Shown here: one piece after another, positions 24,205 through 35,350 of the stretch
Layout: each line of letters starts with the position of its first letter
How positions within the stretch are numbered: position 1 is the stretch's first letter
Origin: Welwitschia mirabilis
Lineage: Eukaryota > Gnetophyta > Gnetopsida > Welwitschiales
Direction of reading: 5' to 3'
DNA: 64,000 nucleotides
Assembly: GCA_051453625.1 (NCBI GenBank)
Contig: JBOZIK010000001.1
Span: 111,532,893 to 111,596,892 of the forward strand
Made by a program: the position numbers and the translations under genes
The notes under the pieces: model-generated
Told to the model about the DNA's origin: nothing
Databases searched by the model: none
What the model saw: only the letters and a program-made list of their open reading frames with translations

Positions 24205-24209
24205 CTATT
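24205..24209. repeat. Target-site duplication, left copy (ctatt)
   Basis: Identical to 41,868-41,872. Directly followed by TG, the expected first bases of an LTR. Confidence 0.8.
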
Positions 24210-24520
24210 TGTACTACTCCAATCCACTATAATGTTCTTTGTATTGAAGGATATGCCTTTTATTGAAGTGTGTATCATGAAAAACAACATGCATTTTGAA
24301 CTATGCAAATGTGTGAAGTCATAACTTAATGAATCTAGTTTTATGCTACTAATCCATGATGACTTCAGATAAAAAGAAGAGAAGAGTAGAGGTAGGCATC
24401 AATTCATAGTAATGTGATAAGATCACAAGATAATAAAGGATAGCAACTGATATGTAAGAAAATCTAGTGTAGTAGGTGATAACATTTCACAATTGGGAAA
24501 AGAGACACCAATGAAAAATG
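24210..24520. other. Left end of the composite insertion, unassigned
   Basis: Non-coding AT-rich sequence between the target repeat and the short-LTR copia element. It may be the 5' end of the LTR of the first inserted element, but similarity to the right end is not evident. Confidence 0.35.
24516..24520. repeat. Possible target-site duplication, left copy (aaatg)
   Basis: The partner at 30,118-30,122 is aaaag, one mismatch. Weak alone because both are A-rich. Confidence 0.4.
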
Positions 24521-24651
24521 TGATGAAAAATAAGAATTCCAAAAATGGAAAGGCACAAGATTTTCTAAAAGATAAATTATATTTATTCTTCTATTATTTA
24601 ACAAAGAGCTTACTTAAGATGTGGAACCGTAGTGTATACTTAGGATTAGCA
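24521..24651 (-). repeat. 3' LTR (131 bp) of short-LTR copia
   Basis: On the plus strand it starts 'tgatgaaaaataagaa' and ends 'taggattagca'. It aligns with 29,950-30,117, sharing 'cttctattatt', 'aacaaagagctt' and 'gtgtactta-type' blocks. The partner has an extra segment of roughly 30 bp. Confidence 0.8.
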
Positions 24652-24668
24652 ATTCCCCCCTCAACATG
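24652..24668 (-). other. Polypurine tract of short-LTR copia
   Basis: The minus strand reads 'catgttgaggggggaat' directly before the TG of the 3' LTR. Confidence 0.8.
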
Positions 24669-25140
24669 AAAATACACTCTCTTTTAAGGGAAAACTGAAG
24701 TGCCCAGGGAAAAAACTTTAGGAATGTAGCCTATAATAAAACCTCCAAAAAGTAGTTGTCATATGAGGGAATAACTTTGTAAAAGAAGCAATTATTTTAC
24801 TGCTACACATCCTATAGTAGATATGCTTATTTTTGTATAGTACACATCCCATAATGCTAGGTCAAAATTTATACTATACTTCCCATAGTACTAGGCCATA
24901 TTTTAAACTACACATCTTGTAGTACTAGGATTCAATGTGACTTTAATTAAAGACTCAAGAGTCAAGTGAAGTCCATGAGGTACAAAAAAAGAAAATGAGT
25001 TTAACTTAACTCATTGTTTCTCAATTCAATCTTGAATTGAAAAATTTGAACTTTTTTTAACTAAGAATCTTTGTTTGAGTAGTAATTATTGATTCTACGA
25101 TTGGATGATGTACTAGTGTAATGAGTTCATGCTATATAAG
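24669..25140 (-). other. Deleted pol region of short-LTR copia
   Basis: Only about 0.5 kb lies where RT and RNase H should be. It includes repeats of 'tacacatcc.atagta' around 24,810-24,930. No conserved RT motif is visible. Confidence 0.45.
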
Positions 25141-25700
25141 TTTCTTAATCTTATGTAACAACTCCCATGTACCATTTTCTATAGAAGCATGGTATTCTTT
25201 TTTTATGGCTTGAATCCATTGATAATGTAGATAATGTCTTTTAAAGAAGTTATTTTACCATTAAAAATTAAATGAAGCTCATTAACATCATTATTATGAG
25301 TTATATGCAAGCTATATTTGGTTCCAGTTTTACCATTTTCATTATGATGAACATCTTAAAGAGTAGACAGTGACCAAGTACTATGATGTCACATATGGGT
25401 GGTCTTAGCTTCTTTGATTAGATAACCTATTGAATTACTATGAAAACCATGATTAAGAGTGCCTAGAGCATCTAATTGCTCAATTCTTAAAGGTTGTAAA
25501 GAATTTGTACCAATAGAAGGAATTGGAGCAGGACTGATTGCTACATCTCCCCCCTCAACTATAGGATATTAATCATCCAAGGTTTTATCTTGGGAAGTGA
25601 TGTAAGTGATCTCATACTTTTTGACATAATCTTGAAGATGAATAAGTTTACCATATTTATAGCCTATAATTAGTTTATGATTGAAATTAAAAATATCCAC
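25141..25700 (-). pseudogene. Copia integrase-end / RT-start relic
   Basis: The minus-strand translation gives residues typical of the low-complexity linker between integrase and RT (ISPAPIPSIG-like, near 25,530). Near 25,230-25,150 there is a segment resembling the RT entry of copia elements (family pattern: acidic residue, W..AM..E..AL..N.TW), with many substitutions and stops. The catalytic integrase core is missing between this and the GAG-pre-integrase part. Confidence 0.45.
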
Positions 25701-26162
25701 AGAGTGCTTTGTCATAAAGATTGAGTGATCTTCTTGCACCAAGGTGGAAAAGTGATAAAAGATGCAATCTCAAAGAAGGCACATATAGAACATAAGAAAT
25801 AATCTATGGAGAAAGGATGTCAAGTTAAGAGTGATTGAATGATATCCTTCCATTAGAACTATAGTTCTATTTACCAAATAAACTTAACTTGGTACTTTGA
25901 CAAAATCATTGAAATAATCATGCCAATAAGTCATGTGACAATTAGCACCAATGTCAAGAATCCAAGTTTCATCATGAGGTATGTATTCAATCATATCCAC
26001 AAAGTTGGAAATGTCAAAAAATGCATTTGACTCATAATGATTATCATCATTAAGGGATTTAGACTCTTTAATAACTACATTTTTCTTAAGTATAGATTTA
26101 ATCTTATCCCAAGGTATTTGACAGAAGCCTGAGGAATTTATACTCTTCCACATCATGAGCAT
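25701..26162 (-). pseudogene. Copia protease and GAG-pre-integrase relic
   Basis: The open 92-codon frame 26,162-25,884 contains GFCQIPWDKIKSI (end of a zinc-knuckle segment read in a shifted frame) and then ETWILDIGANCHMT, the copia protease active site in which the DSG triad has become DIG. A YFNDFVKV segment follows. Farther down (to about 25,700) a GAG-pre-integrase remnant is legible (FNFNHKLIIGYKYGK). The active-site Ser to Ile change would abolish activity. Confidence 0.8.
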
Positions 26163-26960
26163 TGATATTTGTTTTTGTTTAGAGTAGTAGAATGCTTAAC
26201 TTTCTTTTTATTCGATGGAGTCTGAGTAGGTTTCTTTTGCTATTTTACAGTGCCTTTTCCTTATCATGATGTGATGTTTTTAACAGATGAGAGTTGTGAG
26301 AAGATTGCTTATGTTTAGAAGGAGATCCACGAGTATGAGAAACTTTGCAAGTTGCATTTTTGAGAAGTTCAAACTAAGCTTCTATGGTAATAAGATTCTT
26401 ATTGAGCATGTCAAAGTTTATACTAGGTAGCCGCTTACTTCCATGAAGATATATGATGTAGCTATGAAGAAAGGGATCCTCCAAAAAATAATAGACCAAG
26501 TTCAGATAATTTATGCAAACTTTCTATATTGAATCTATCTCAACAACTTTGGTTTTAATATTTGTGATCTGAGGTACAAGCTAATGCATTTTTCCCCTTT
26601 TATAGTAAAGGTTATTCATACTTATATAATGATATTTATTAACTCAAGATCATTCTTTGCATAAAAGGTATCCCATAAAGCCCAATAGTTGGAATAACAA
26701 GACTTATTTCTATCAACCAATGTTTTATGTACCATAGCCACTAATTTTCACATGATCTCTATGAGCTTGTAATTAATGGCTTTTCATGCCTTTTCTTCAT
26801 TTGAATCTTGAAAAGTAACCTATTCTTCTTTAAAGAAATATATATCAAAACCATAAATTTGCATTATTGACATAAAATATTCATTCTAATCCTCTCAACT
26901 CTGATCATCATGCAAGATCACTCTAAGATTAAACATGATTCCAGTAGTCAAGATTAGTGT
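26163..26960 (-). pseudogene. Copia gag relic (UBN2-like)
   Basis: In broken minus-strand frames I read segments such as YWALWDTFYAKNDLELINI (about 26,690-26,640), KTKVVEIDSI, YLHGSKRLPS, and ITIEA then LLKNATC. Their order and character match the UBN2 Gag domain of copia elements. A CCHC-like remnant follows near 26,145. At least four frame changes are present. Confidence 0.7.
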
Positions 26961-28599
26961 AAAATTTTCTGACAGGATCTGAAATCTACCTTTCGATGTT
27001 GAAGTTATGAAGAATAATGAGAAAGAAAGAGAGAAGGATTAATAAGTTGTGGGTAAAGTTGATTTCCAGAGGAATCTTACTTACATCCACTATTAAAAAA
27101 AAGCTCGATCTATCTAACACACAAAGAAAACTTGTCAAAACCAAAAGAGGAAAAATAAAAAACAAAGGTATAGTCATAATGTAAAAACAAAAAGAGGTCA
27201 TGATGGATATGTATAGTCACTATGAAAAGAAAGCAATCCCATAAACTTAAGTGATCTATTCAAACCATAAGATGTGATAAGTAAAATAAATGCCCCCTGA
27301 ACGCTATAAAACCTACACACACGAGAACAAATAAGGTAATTTGTTAAAGAGTTCTTAATGTGAGCAAAGATAGATTTTAATGTGAGGGGATCTAATTTGA
27401 TTATTAGGTGATGAATATGTAGATTTGTCAATTTTAATATCTACTCCTAAATCCAGGTAGTGATCACGTCCTCTCCAAGGAGGACACCCTTATCTCCTAA
27501 GGGAGTAAAAGGATAAAAGTGTGAATAACGTTAGTGGGACTTCTAAGTTATCAGCCAATTTCAGTTTCCTTAGCTATATACCCTCCTTAAGGGAGAGTAC
27601 CATGCAATGTTAGTAATCTACTTATACCTTAGACTCAATAAATTTTAAGATTGATTACACTAAGAACTCCTAGTCAATATGGTAATGAAATCAATGTAGA
27701 TCTTACCACTGTGCCTCTCGTCTTCACTCAATATACCCTCGATTACCAAGGCGTACATGAAATTCTGGACCTCATGGCATCTAGGAAATTTTCACTTAAG
27801 AGACATATATCTCTTCGTATGGCCTAAACTTCACAGTTAAGGTAGTTAAGACTACATAATAAGCTCAAAGGGTAGCATATCCTGACACGGATCTTTGTTT
27901 ACATGAAGCTCCCCATGACCACCACTAACCAAAACTTATTGCTAGTGTGAAATGTAATGCATGTAGAGGTGAAAGTAATTTTTAATTTTAACCATAATCA
28001 TAAAAAATTAAATTTTTAGTGTGAGAAAGTAAAAGGGAAAAATAAACACCAAAAAAAAAAGACACAAGCATAGGGTCTAATTTGGTATATTTAAGCTAAG
28101 TGGATCTTGCTCAACATCTCAAACTTAGCTCAATCTATCCAAATCAAAAAAATTAATCTAAGTAAGAAAAGAATCAAGTCAAGTGGATCTTGCTTCACAT
28201 CCCAAACTTGACATGAAAGGGAAAAAAATTAGGGTTAATGGCTTACAATGGAAGAAAAATGCCTAAAAACCTTTAGAAAACATAAAAATATGCTTTAAAA
28301 ATTTGAGTTTAGGGCTTACAACTTTGAAAAATTACCCAAAAACTTAAAAATTTGAAGAAAAAGCTAAAAATAGCCAAAAATTACTAAAACTGCCTATGTG
28401 CACAAAATAGGGCTAATGGTTAGCAACAGCTAAGCTAAACTACATGTGCGAAGAAATGGACAACGGTTGAGCGATGGCTCAACTAAACTACGTGTGCATC
28501 AAAATGAGCTAAACAATTGTTGAGCAATTTTGCATGTGCATAAGAGTAGAAGAGAGTCAGCACAAATTTAAAATTAGAATTTTTATTTAGTAATCACCT
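26961..28599 (-). other. Leader region of short-LTR copia, part 1
   Basis: No domain is recognisable. The stretch 27,440-27,960 is visibly richer in G and C than its surroundings ('ctctccaaggaggacaccc', 'taccctccttaagggagag') and contains short inverted repeats. It could be an inserted piece of another element. The rest is A-rich, with small repeats of 'agtggatcttgctcaacatc' near 28,100 and 28,182. Confidence 0.4.
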
Positions 28600-29660
28600 G
28601 TCTTAACCACTTTGCCAACGATTGAGTTAGTGATAAAGATTCAAAAGACAAAAATATTTAAAAATAGTCTGACCGATCCTTGGCACCACCAAGGCTATGA
28701 TTCAATAGTGAATAGAAAACGAACTACAAAAGACACCGAGCGCACAACACAAAACCCCGGTGGCAGGCGATGTAGGACCGAAGACACACAAGGGCCAGCA
28801 CATGGACAAAATATGGCATGTAGGGAAATTGCGCGAGGCAGCAATTACAGAGCATAGTTAGATGTATGTAGAAACGTAGTGCACAGAGGTGAGCAGGTGC
28901 ACAGGTGATTGGTAGCCAAGAAGCACGACTCAGACATGAGAAGATGCAGAGATGGCACACAGAGGCTCGGCTGGCTCATAGGTATAAAGAGTGAAGAAAT
29001 CGCAAGATAATGTGAGGCATAAAGAGAGCTCAGCGTGGAGATGGTTCTAGCAGTAACACGTCCGTAGAGCCACAAAGAAAGCTCGGTAGAAGTGAGGCAC
29101 ACGATGTAGCGGCAACGCGGACTGTAGTAGAACGGTGAGGCATGAAAGCAGGAAGTAAGGCGCAGAGCAGGGTTGGTAGGCAATAAGATGACATACCGCG
29201 AACTTGATGTAGTGGCATAAGTTACTGCGAAAATGGGTGCAAGTTGAACCGTAGGTTGGTGGGCGCAGCACAACGGATGCTAGAGGTGGAGGTGTTTCTA
29301 GACCAATAGCTCAAGAATTGGTGGAGCATGATTAAAACTAGGGAGAGATGGCCTCTAAGCGCAGATGACATAGCACCAAGAAGAAACTAGTAGGCTATGA
29401 TGACAACAAAAGCCAACGGAGCTAAAATACAAGCACAGAAGACAGGAATGTGCAAGTGCAAACACAGGCGCATAGGCAGCGACCTCAAGCACAAACACAG
29501 GAATGCACAGGTGTGAACACAGGCACACAGGTAGAGAAAATAGTGCAAAAATGAGTGGAAAAAATGCAAGTACATGATCGACAGTGGAGCTTTAAGTTGC
29601 AAAAAGCCATAACAGGGGTACAGCAATTAGGGATCAAAGCGCTATACAATCATAATCATA
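28600..29660. other. GC-rich, CpG-retaining island within the copia leader
   Basis: This kilobase is strikingly richer in G+C and CG dinucleotides than the rest of the window. Its lower-coordinate part lacks repeats; 29,430-29,540 has imperfect repeats around 'cacaggcacacagg'. Several overlapping minus-strand frames (longest 142 codons, 28,845-29,273) have Cys/Ser/Leu/His-rich compositions and no motif, as expected from purine/CA-rich DNA read antisense. It may be a captured host segment or a structured leader. I do not call it a gene. Confidence 0.5.
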
Positions 29661-29934
29661 AACAACACTGCAAAGGCTTGGTTGTTAACCAAGCTATACC
29701 AGTGTAGTACGCAAAAAGTCTTTTTAATAGAATAAACCCTAAGGTTTTTAAAGAAACCTATTAAAAATTAAAAAAGCAGTAAAACTTATGAACTTTGGTC
29801 AAAACTTGCAGAGGCATCTAATAAAAAATGCAAAGGGAATGCAAGCATTCAAAGGCATGCAAGAAGTTCAAGAGGCAACAAGAAGCATAGATGTTAAATA
29901 AGTTGCTAAGAAGCTTCAGAAACCCTAGCCTAGA
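29661..29934 (-). other. Leader region of short-LTR copia next to the PBS
   Basis: A-rich non-coding sequence between the GC-rich island and the primer-binding site. Confidence 0.4.
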
Positions 29935-29947
29935 AGCTTTGATACCA
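29935..29947 (-). other. Primer-binding site, tRNA-Met type (short-LTR copia)
   Basis: The minus strand reads TGGTATCAAAGCT two bases inside the 5' LTR end, one base from the canonical TGGTATCAGAGCT. Confidence 0.88.
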
Positions 29948-29949
29948 AT

Positions 29950-30117
29950 TGCTAGAAAAGAAGAATGTCAAAAATGGAGAGGTATAAAATTTCTCAAAAG
30001 TAAAATTGTATTTCTTCTTCTATTATTCAACAAAGAGCTTGCTTAAATAGCCAAGCACATATTATGGTTTTCACGTATTTTGAGACATGGAACCATGATG
30101 TGTACTTAGCCTTAGCA
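29950..30117 (-). repeat. 5' LTR (168 bp) of short-LTR copia
   Basis: On the plus strand it starts 'tgctagaaaagaagaa' and ends 'tagccttagca', matching 24,521-24,651. It carries about 30 extra bases around 'attatggttttcacg' absent from the other LTR. Confidence 0.8.
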
Positions 30118-30882
30118 AAAAGCACTAGTGAAAGGCCATAGCACTGGTAGGAAAAACGACCACAAAACAAGCCTGAAATAGGTGTTTTGCTATGCTCAGG
30201 GCAATGCATGCAGCTTTTACTAAGAAAGGTAAGAAAATGTTGGCCTATGTTTCTAGGCAGGGGAGAATACAATGAATTTATTCTTTGATACCTTTGAGAA
30301 ATCTAAAAACCAGTAAACCTTCTTACAAACTCGACTTATCCTATTTATTCCAAAATATTATATGAACTATTAACAGAAAGAAAAACAGCAAAAAATCTAG
30401 AATTGGTTTCAATGTTATTACCTACAAATAGAACTAGTAAGTAGAAAAATGAAACATTCACTAGGAAGATTTTCTTTGCTTGATCTCAGGTTTTCCATCA
30501 TGTCAACATCCTTTTTCAAAGCTGAAAAATGGCCTTCTAAACTAGAAAATGCAAGATCAATGAATGGAAACTACCAAAATAGATCAAATGTTGTAAAGGT
30601 CTTCAATGAGTTTCCCTTCACATCTTCGATACAAAGGATTTTTCTCTTTAGTATCTACTAGGATCATCAACTTCAAATAAGCATGATACCACCTTCAAAA
30701 ATGCTCCAAATAAGATACACGATGGACTCTGTCTTTGTGCTGCTTTTCCCATCTTCCTTATGTTCATCACATCTTCGACATCAACAACATTAACAAACTA
30801 TTATAGTGTGCTAGTAGCATTGATGGTATCATCTATAAAATGTTATTTTGAATGATGTAAAAATAAATTATTATTGTGTAGT
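30118..30882. other. Unassigned stretch with moderate base composition
   Basis: Between two retroelements. The part 30,440-30,800 has a less AT-biased, codon-like texture on both strands, but I recognise no domain; the 70-codon plus-strand frame at 30,449-30,661 has no motif. It may be captured host DNA or an unknown element. Confidence 0.35.
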
Positions 30883-31038
30883 ATGATTGAAGTTGTAAAG
30901 GAACATAGGAAAGATGCAAAACATGGACCAGAATGGTACAAAGATATTGGTAAAGAAATGGTGGGATTTGAGATTAAGGTAGATCATGTTAGTTTTCTAA
31001 ATGTTGTCCAAATAAGAGTGGAGCTCTTGGTAACATGA
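30883..31038 (+). pseudogene. Short open frame with protein-like composition, unknown
   Basis: The ATG frame encodes 51 residues and ends in TGA. The central residues EHRKDAKHGPEWYKDIGKE and GFEIKVDHVSF are balanced, with Trp, Pro, His and charged residues, unlike the F/I/L/N/K-rich frames elsewhere. A second frame overlapping the stop (ATG at 31,035) continues with DKLSNNVSYDELLNNLL. It looks like a fragment of a real coding sequence, perhaps a captured exon. I do not recognise the family and assign no function. Confidence 0.35.
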
Positions 31039-32065
31039 AGGTTCAGGTGATTTTCCATGCACTTCAAATACAAATGGACAAATTATCTAACAATGTTTCT
31101 TATGATGAGTTATTGAATAACCTTTTGTCACTTTATTTATTTGTATTTCTATTTTAAAATATAGATTGATAACACATCAAAAAATGAATCTAATAAGTAT
31201 AAAACTTCAGATGATGAAAGTTAGTATTTATCCTATTTTTAAATGTTGTAAAATAAACTTATAGTATTCTCTATAGATAAGCTTTGAAATATGAAACTTT
31301 ATGAGGACAAGATATAGCGTACAGTAAATGAAAGAGACAAGATATAAGTAGGGGAAATAAAGAGTATATGAGAAAGGGTAAGAATAATAGAAAAGAAATA
31401 TTTTAAATAATAATAATAAAGTAGAATACTAAAAGAGAATATATAAGAGAAGATATGGATAGATAAATAATGAAATATAAAAGATAAGATATAATAAATA
31501 AGAAGCATAGATAATATTCACATAAATTTTTTGACCAACATCACATTCCTCTACTCAAGCATTCTAAGTTATCTATGGAAACTCTAGATATAAATAGTTA
31601 ATTTAAAAAGACACATTTAGCCATTTAAAACTCTTCATAACAAATTAGGTTTTATTCTTTTGGTTTAAACAAAATTACTAACTATTTTAGGCTATTACTA
31701 TCAAAACATAACAAAAGCACATAAGTGATGATAGTATTGTTTTATAAAGATATTAACAATTAGAACATGTGGGTATAAACTTGGAATTCCAACATGCAAC
31801 TAAGGCTCTAATCCAAAAGTGAAGACATAAAAGAACGTTTTATTAATGATTGTGTTAAATAATACAAAGATAAGAATGGGGTTTACATAAATACTTCATA
31901 ATCTAATAATAATTCATCTGGTAACTATAAACCTTGGATATACAATCCAATAATCTAATAAAACAAAGATTCAAACAAACTACTAAAAATAACATTTTTC
32001 ATATAATATGTAAGAGAACTAATAATACTTAAAAACAAATAAACCTAACTACTAAAGAGGGATGC
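31039..32065. other. AT-rich DNA before Sirevirus-like element 2
   Basis: No coding signal is visible. A purine-rich block (31,290-31,510, 'aagagaatatataagagaagatatgg'-like) is low-complexity. The rest is A/T-rich and unassigned. Confidence 0.4.
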
Positions 32066-33413
32066 TATTGGAAAATCTCACTTTGATGATCCCACTTGTC
32101 AAACATTTTGTGTTTTTGTGTAGATAGATTGTTATAAATACATCAGACCTTGAAAGGCACTAAATCATGATGAATCTTCTAAGATAATATCTCATGAAAA
32201 GAATCAGATGCTAAACTACAAAATCAATTGTTTGAAGACATCTGAAAAATTAAAGACATCTAGAAACGTAAAGATGTCTAAAATGTACTGAGCTCGAATA
32301 AGTAATAGAGTTAATTTGTTTTTGACTAATATCTTACATTTCAAGTAAGTAATAAACTTTTACATCATGGATTCATGATCACAAAGGTAGAAGTATACTA
32401 TACTACAATATTCATCAAAATCTGGGTAAGTTGACTCAAGACATCTACAAAAGTAAAGACATTTGAAAAGTAGACATCTACCAATTTCAAGATCTCTTTA
32501 CCCAAATTTCACATCGACTAAAATTGAGTATTTACACCTAAAGCATAAACATTAGATCTCCATTGCATGATGGTTATATATTTAAATGACTACCTTCCAA
32601 GATCAAATAATAAGATCTTTTTCATCGTTATAAAGCATCGATGTTAAGAATCAAAGAAGAACTTTTAGCACTTCCATGAATCAATTAAACTTACATATCT
32701 TGAAAGCATAAGTAAAGAGAACCTCTCATGAAGAAATTCAAAGATGTATTAGCAAGGATATAGCATTGTTTCATCTCTTAGATTTGGATCTTTATTGAAA
32801 CCATCTTCCTCATTCATACTTGAAAGTACAACAATAACTTCAAGGATCTATAAGTCTTCATCAAAGCATATTCAGGCTTGTTTTTGTATTTCATTTTTTG
32901 GTTATTTCATTATGGACTATTTTATTATTAAATACTATTATAGCATTCATTTCTTAAAATATCAAATACTTTGTTAGGTAACCGTTGTAAGAATGTACAT
33001 TGGTTATTGTGCTTTTAGGCACTTGTTAAATTTAAGGTTATTGATCAGCTAGAAAACCATTATTTCTTTGTAGGGAAGAGAGTGATGCCTTTCAAGGAGA
33101 CTCTCATTGTCGTAAAGGTTTATGATGAAACTTTAAAAACCATTGTTCCCTTAAGGAAAATAGAGTACTAACTTGCAAGGAGACTCTTACTTATTATAAG
33201 ATTAGTGTTGTGCCAGAAAACCACTATTTCTTACAGGTAAAAAATATTCAAAGATGTGAGTAAAAGCTACCCTTTGTGTGTGGATGGACCCGAATTGGGG
33301 AACCACGTTATTTGATAAAATCTTCTATTATGCATTCTATTTTCTTATTTGATTTAAATTTTATTTGGTGAAACTCATTCATCCCTCTCTTCTAAGTTCA
33401 AATTAATCCTTAA
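32066..33413 (+). repeat. 5' LTR of Sirevirus-like element 2
   Basis: Starts 'tattggaaaatc' and ends 'aattaatccttaa'. It aligns along its length with 38,609-39,950. It has many copies of a near-palindrome around AGACATCT between 32,236 and 32,500. The R/U5 part repeats 'gaaaaccattatt...ttgcaagg' units three times (33,050-33,235). Confidence 0.88.
32236..32500. repeat. AGACRTCT-type motif cluster in the LTR
   Basis: At least six copies of 'agacatct' or its complement 'agatgtct', mostly preceded by runs like 'aaaagtaa'. The other LTR carries the same cluster (38,780-39,060), and inverted copies occur in the internal spacer at 35,520-35,660. Confidence 0.65.
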
Positions 33414-33414
33414 G

Positions 33415-33428
33415 TGGTATTAGAGTAG
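33415..33428 (+). other. Primer-binding site, tRNA-Met type (element 2)
   Basis: TGGTATTAGAGTAG, one base after the LTR end; two C-to-T type changes from TGGTATCAGAGC. Confidence 0.85.
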
Positions 33429-33433
33429 TAATC

Positions 33434-35350
33434 ATGAAAAGAAGTAATTTTCTTAAGTGAAGTATGAAAGGGATGCCATTTATTAGACTTCCACTCTTCA
33501 ATGGGATAAACTATGCCTATTGAAAGATAAGGATGTGGGTATGCTTATAGTCTTTTAAGTTTTAGTTATAACAAAGCATTAACAAAGGTTACATGAACCC
33601 TATAGGGATCATTACAAATGATGCAAGCAATGCCACTACTCAAATCAAGAAAAGAAAAGACTAGATAGATGAGGAAAAAGGTGCATTTATATATGACTCT
33701 AAAGCCAAAAATGCTCTTTATTTCACTTTATTTATAGAAGAGTACAATAGAATAGCAAGTTTCAAAATAGTATAAGAAATTTGGAATGTTCTAACTAGAA
33801 TATATAAAAGTACTTATGTTATGAAATAATTTAAGATTCTAGTTTGTACAAACCAATTTTAAAATTTGAAAATTTAAAAATAAACCAAGGAGATAGAGTT
33901 CAAGAGTACTTTACTAGAGCTGCAAAAATTGTAAATGTAATACATGGCATGGGAGAGGATATTCCAAAAGCAAAGGTAATATAAAAGGCTATTAGATCAC
34001 TAACCCTGGTTATAGACCTAAGACTATAGCCATGGAAAAATCTAGAGATTTAAGTATCATGAAGATAGAAGAACTACAAAGTGCACTCACAAGCCTTGAA
34101 GGAGAAATCCATTGCACTTAAGGTAAGCCAAAGCACAAATCAAAGATCAAAATGAAAGGCAAAAGAAGATCATGAAGAAGATGATTTTGATGATGAAGAT
34201 GAGGAACTAGAGTTCATAACACAAAGAGTAAAAAGACTACTCTCATGAAAGTACAATAAAAGAGATGAGCTTAAAAGATCAGTCAGATTTTAAGAAAAAG
34301 GTAAAAGTAAATGTAAATCATCTAATAATTCTTCTTTATCAAATATTTTCATAATAGAATGTTAGATCTGTGGAGGTAAAGGACATATTGCCTTAGAATG
34401 TCCTTGTGCTAATAGGTCATAGGAATATTAATAAAAGAAAAAGTCCAAAAAGAAGAAATCATTCTTTATTGGATGGGATGAAGGTGATGAAGCTTTAGAA
34501 AAAGAAGAATTAGATAATGAGAAAACACATCCGGCCTACATGGCTATAGCTCACACTAAAGATGAAAATAATGATTTAGTAGATGGGTATGATTCAAATA
34601 CTAAGGATGACATAAGTATAACTATTCAATAAAAATATTATTTAATTTCTAAAGAGTTTGTTAATTTTCAAAAGTTATGAGCAAAGACAACAAGGTTGCT
34701 TAACATTCGTGAAAAGGCATATGAATAGGAAAACGATACTTGCAGTAAATTATCCACTAAAAACTCAGCCTTTAAAGCTGAGATTAGTAGTTTAGCATGT
34801 GTTTTGAAGAATGTAAGACAAGAACTTTTAGAAATGAATAAAATTATTAAAAAGTTTACTCAAGACAAAGAAACTTTGAATATCATGCTCAGACAAAGCA
34901 GAAGTCCAAAAGAGAAGAGGGGATTAGGATACAAGGAGGAAACAACTATTATTTTAGATTCTCTATTCAAAAGGTGGAATTATAAGCTGAGGTGTGAGTA
35001 TTTGTCATCTACAAATAACATCATTTGCTATTATTATTATTGTAAAGATCATTATTAATAGAGATGTTCAATAAAATTAAAAGATAGGTACTAAGAATGC
35101 CAAAAGGCATAGTAGATTGGTACATCATTTTGTGTAAAATATACTAAGGATATTTTGGGTATCTAAAGCTAAATCAAATATCAGAATAGAGAAGAATCAT
35201 ATTATCATACATTCTGTCAATAAAGGCATAACAATTATGTTACAACCCAATGCAATAATGATTAAGATATTAATAATACTACAAAATATCAAGGTAATAA
35301 AGGGTACATCAATTCGTACAAAAAGTTGGAGATTAAACCTTGCTTAATTA
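33434..35350 (+). pseudogene. Sirevirus-type gag relic with zinc knuckle and coiled coil
   Basis: The first ATG is at 33,434 (MKRSNFLK, then stop), followed by LPLFNGINYAY and KIRMWV, the copia Gag N-terminus. After frame changes, INQGDRVQEYFTRAAKIVNVIHGMGE (about 33,880-33,960) and AIRSLT fit the UBN2 core. Near 34,362-34,405 is an intact CCHC knuckle, C-x-ICGGKGHIALEC. An acidic segment follows (GDEALEKEELDNE), then an 84-codon frame (34,804-35,058) with coiled-coil character (VRQELLEMNKIIKKFTQDK) ending in a second knuckle-like CYYYYCKDHY. The order matches element 1. Confidence 0.85.

Larger units (their letters stand above)
24521..30117 (-). mobile_element. Ty1/copia element with very short LTRs
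   Basis: The element is about 5.6 kb on the minus strand. It has terminal direct repeats of 131 and 168 bp, a tRNA-Met primer-binding site, a G-rich polypurine tract, a long leader, gag, protease/GAG-pre-integrase and a stub of RT. The integrase core, most of RT and RNase H are deleted. The short LTRs resemble Ale/Retrofit-like copia lineages, but the lineage cannot be settled from these relics. Confidence 0.75.

Noticed and set aside
25545-25562. Second polypurine tract-like 'ttgaggggggagatgtag' on the minus strand
   Set aside because: It lies within the copia integrase-end relic and codes for part of it (a VEGGDVA-like segment); no LTR terminus follows.
28845-29273. 142-codon minus-strand frame in the GC-rich island
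   Set aside because: Several frames of the same region are open at once, composition is Cys/Ser/Leu/His-rich, there is no motif, and no homologous frame is seen elsewhere.
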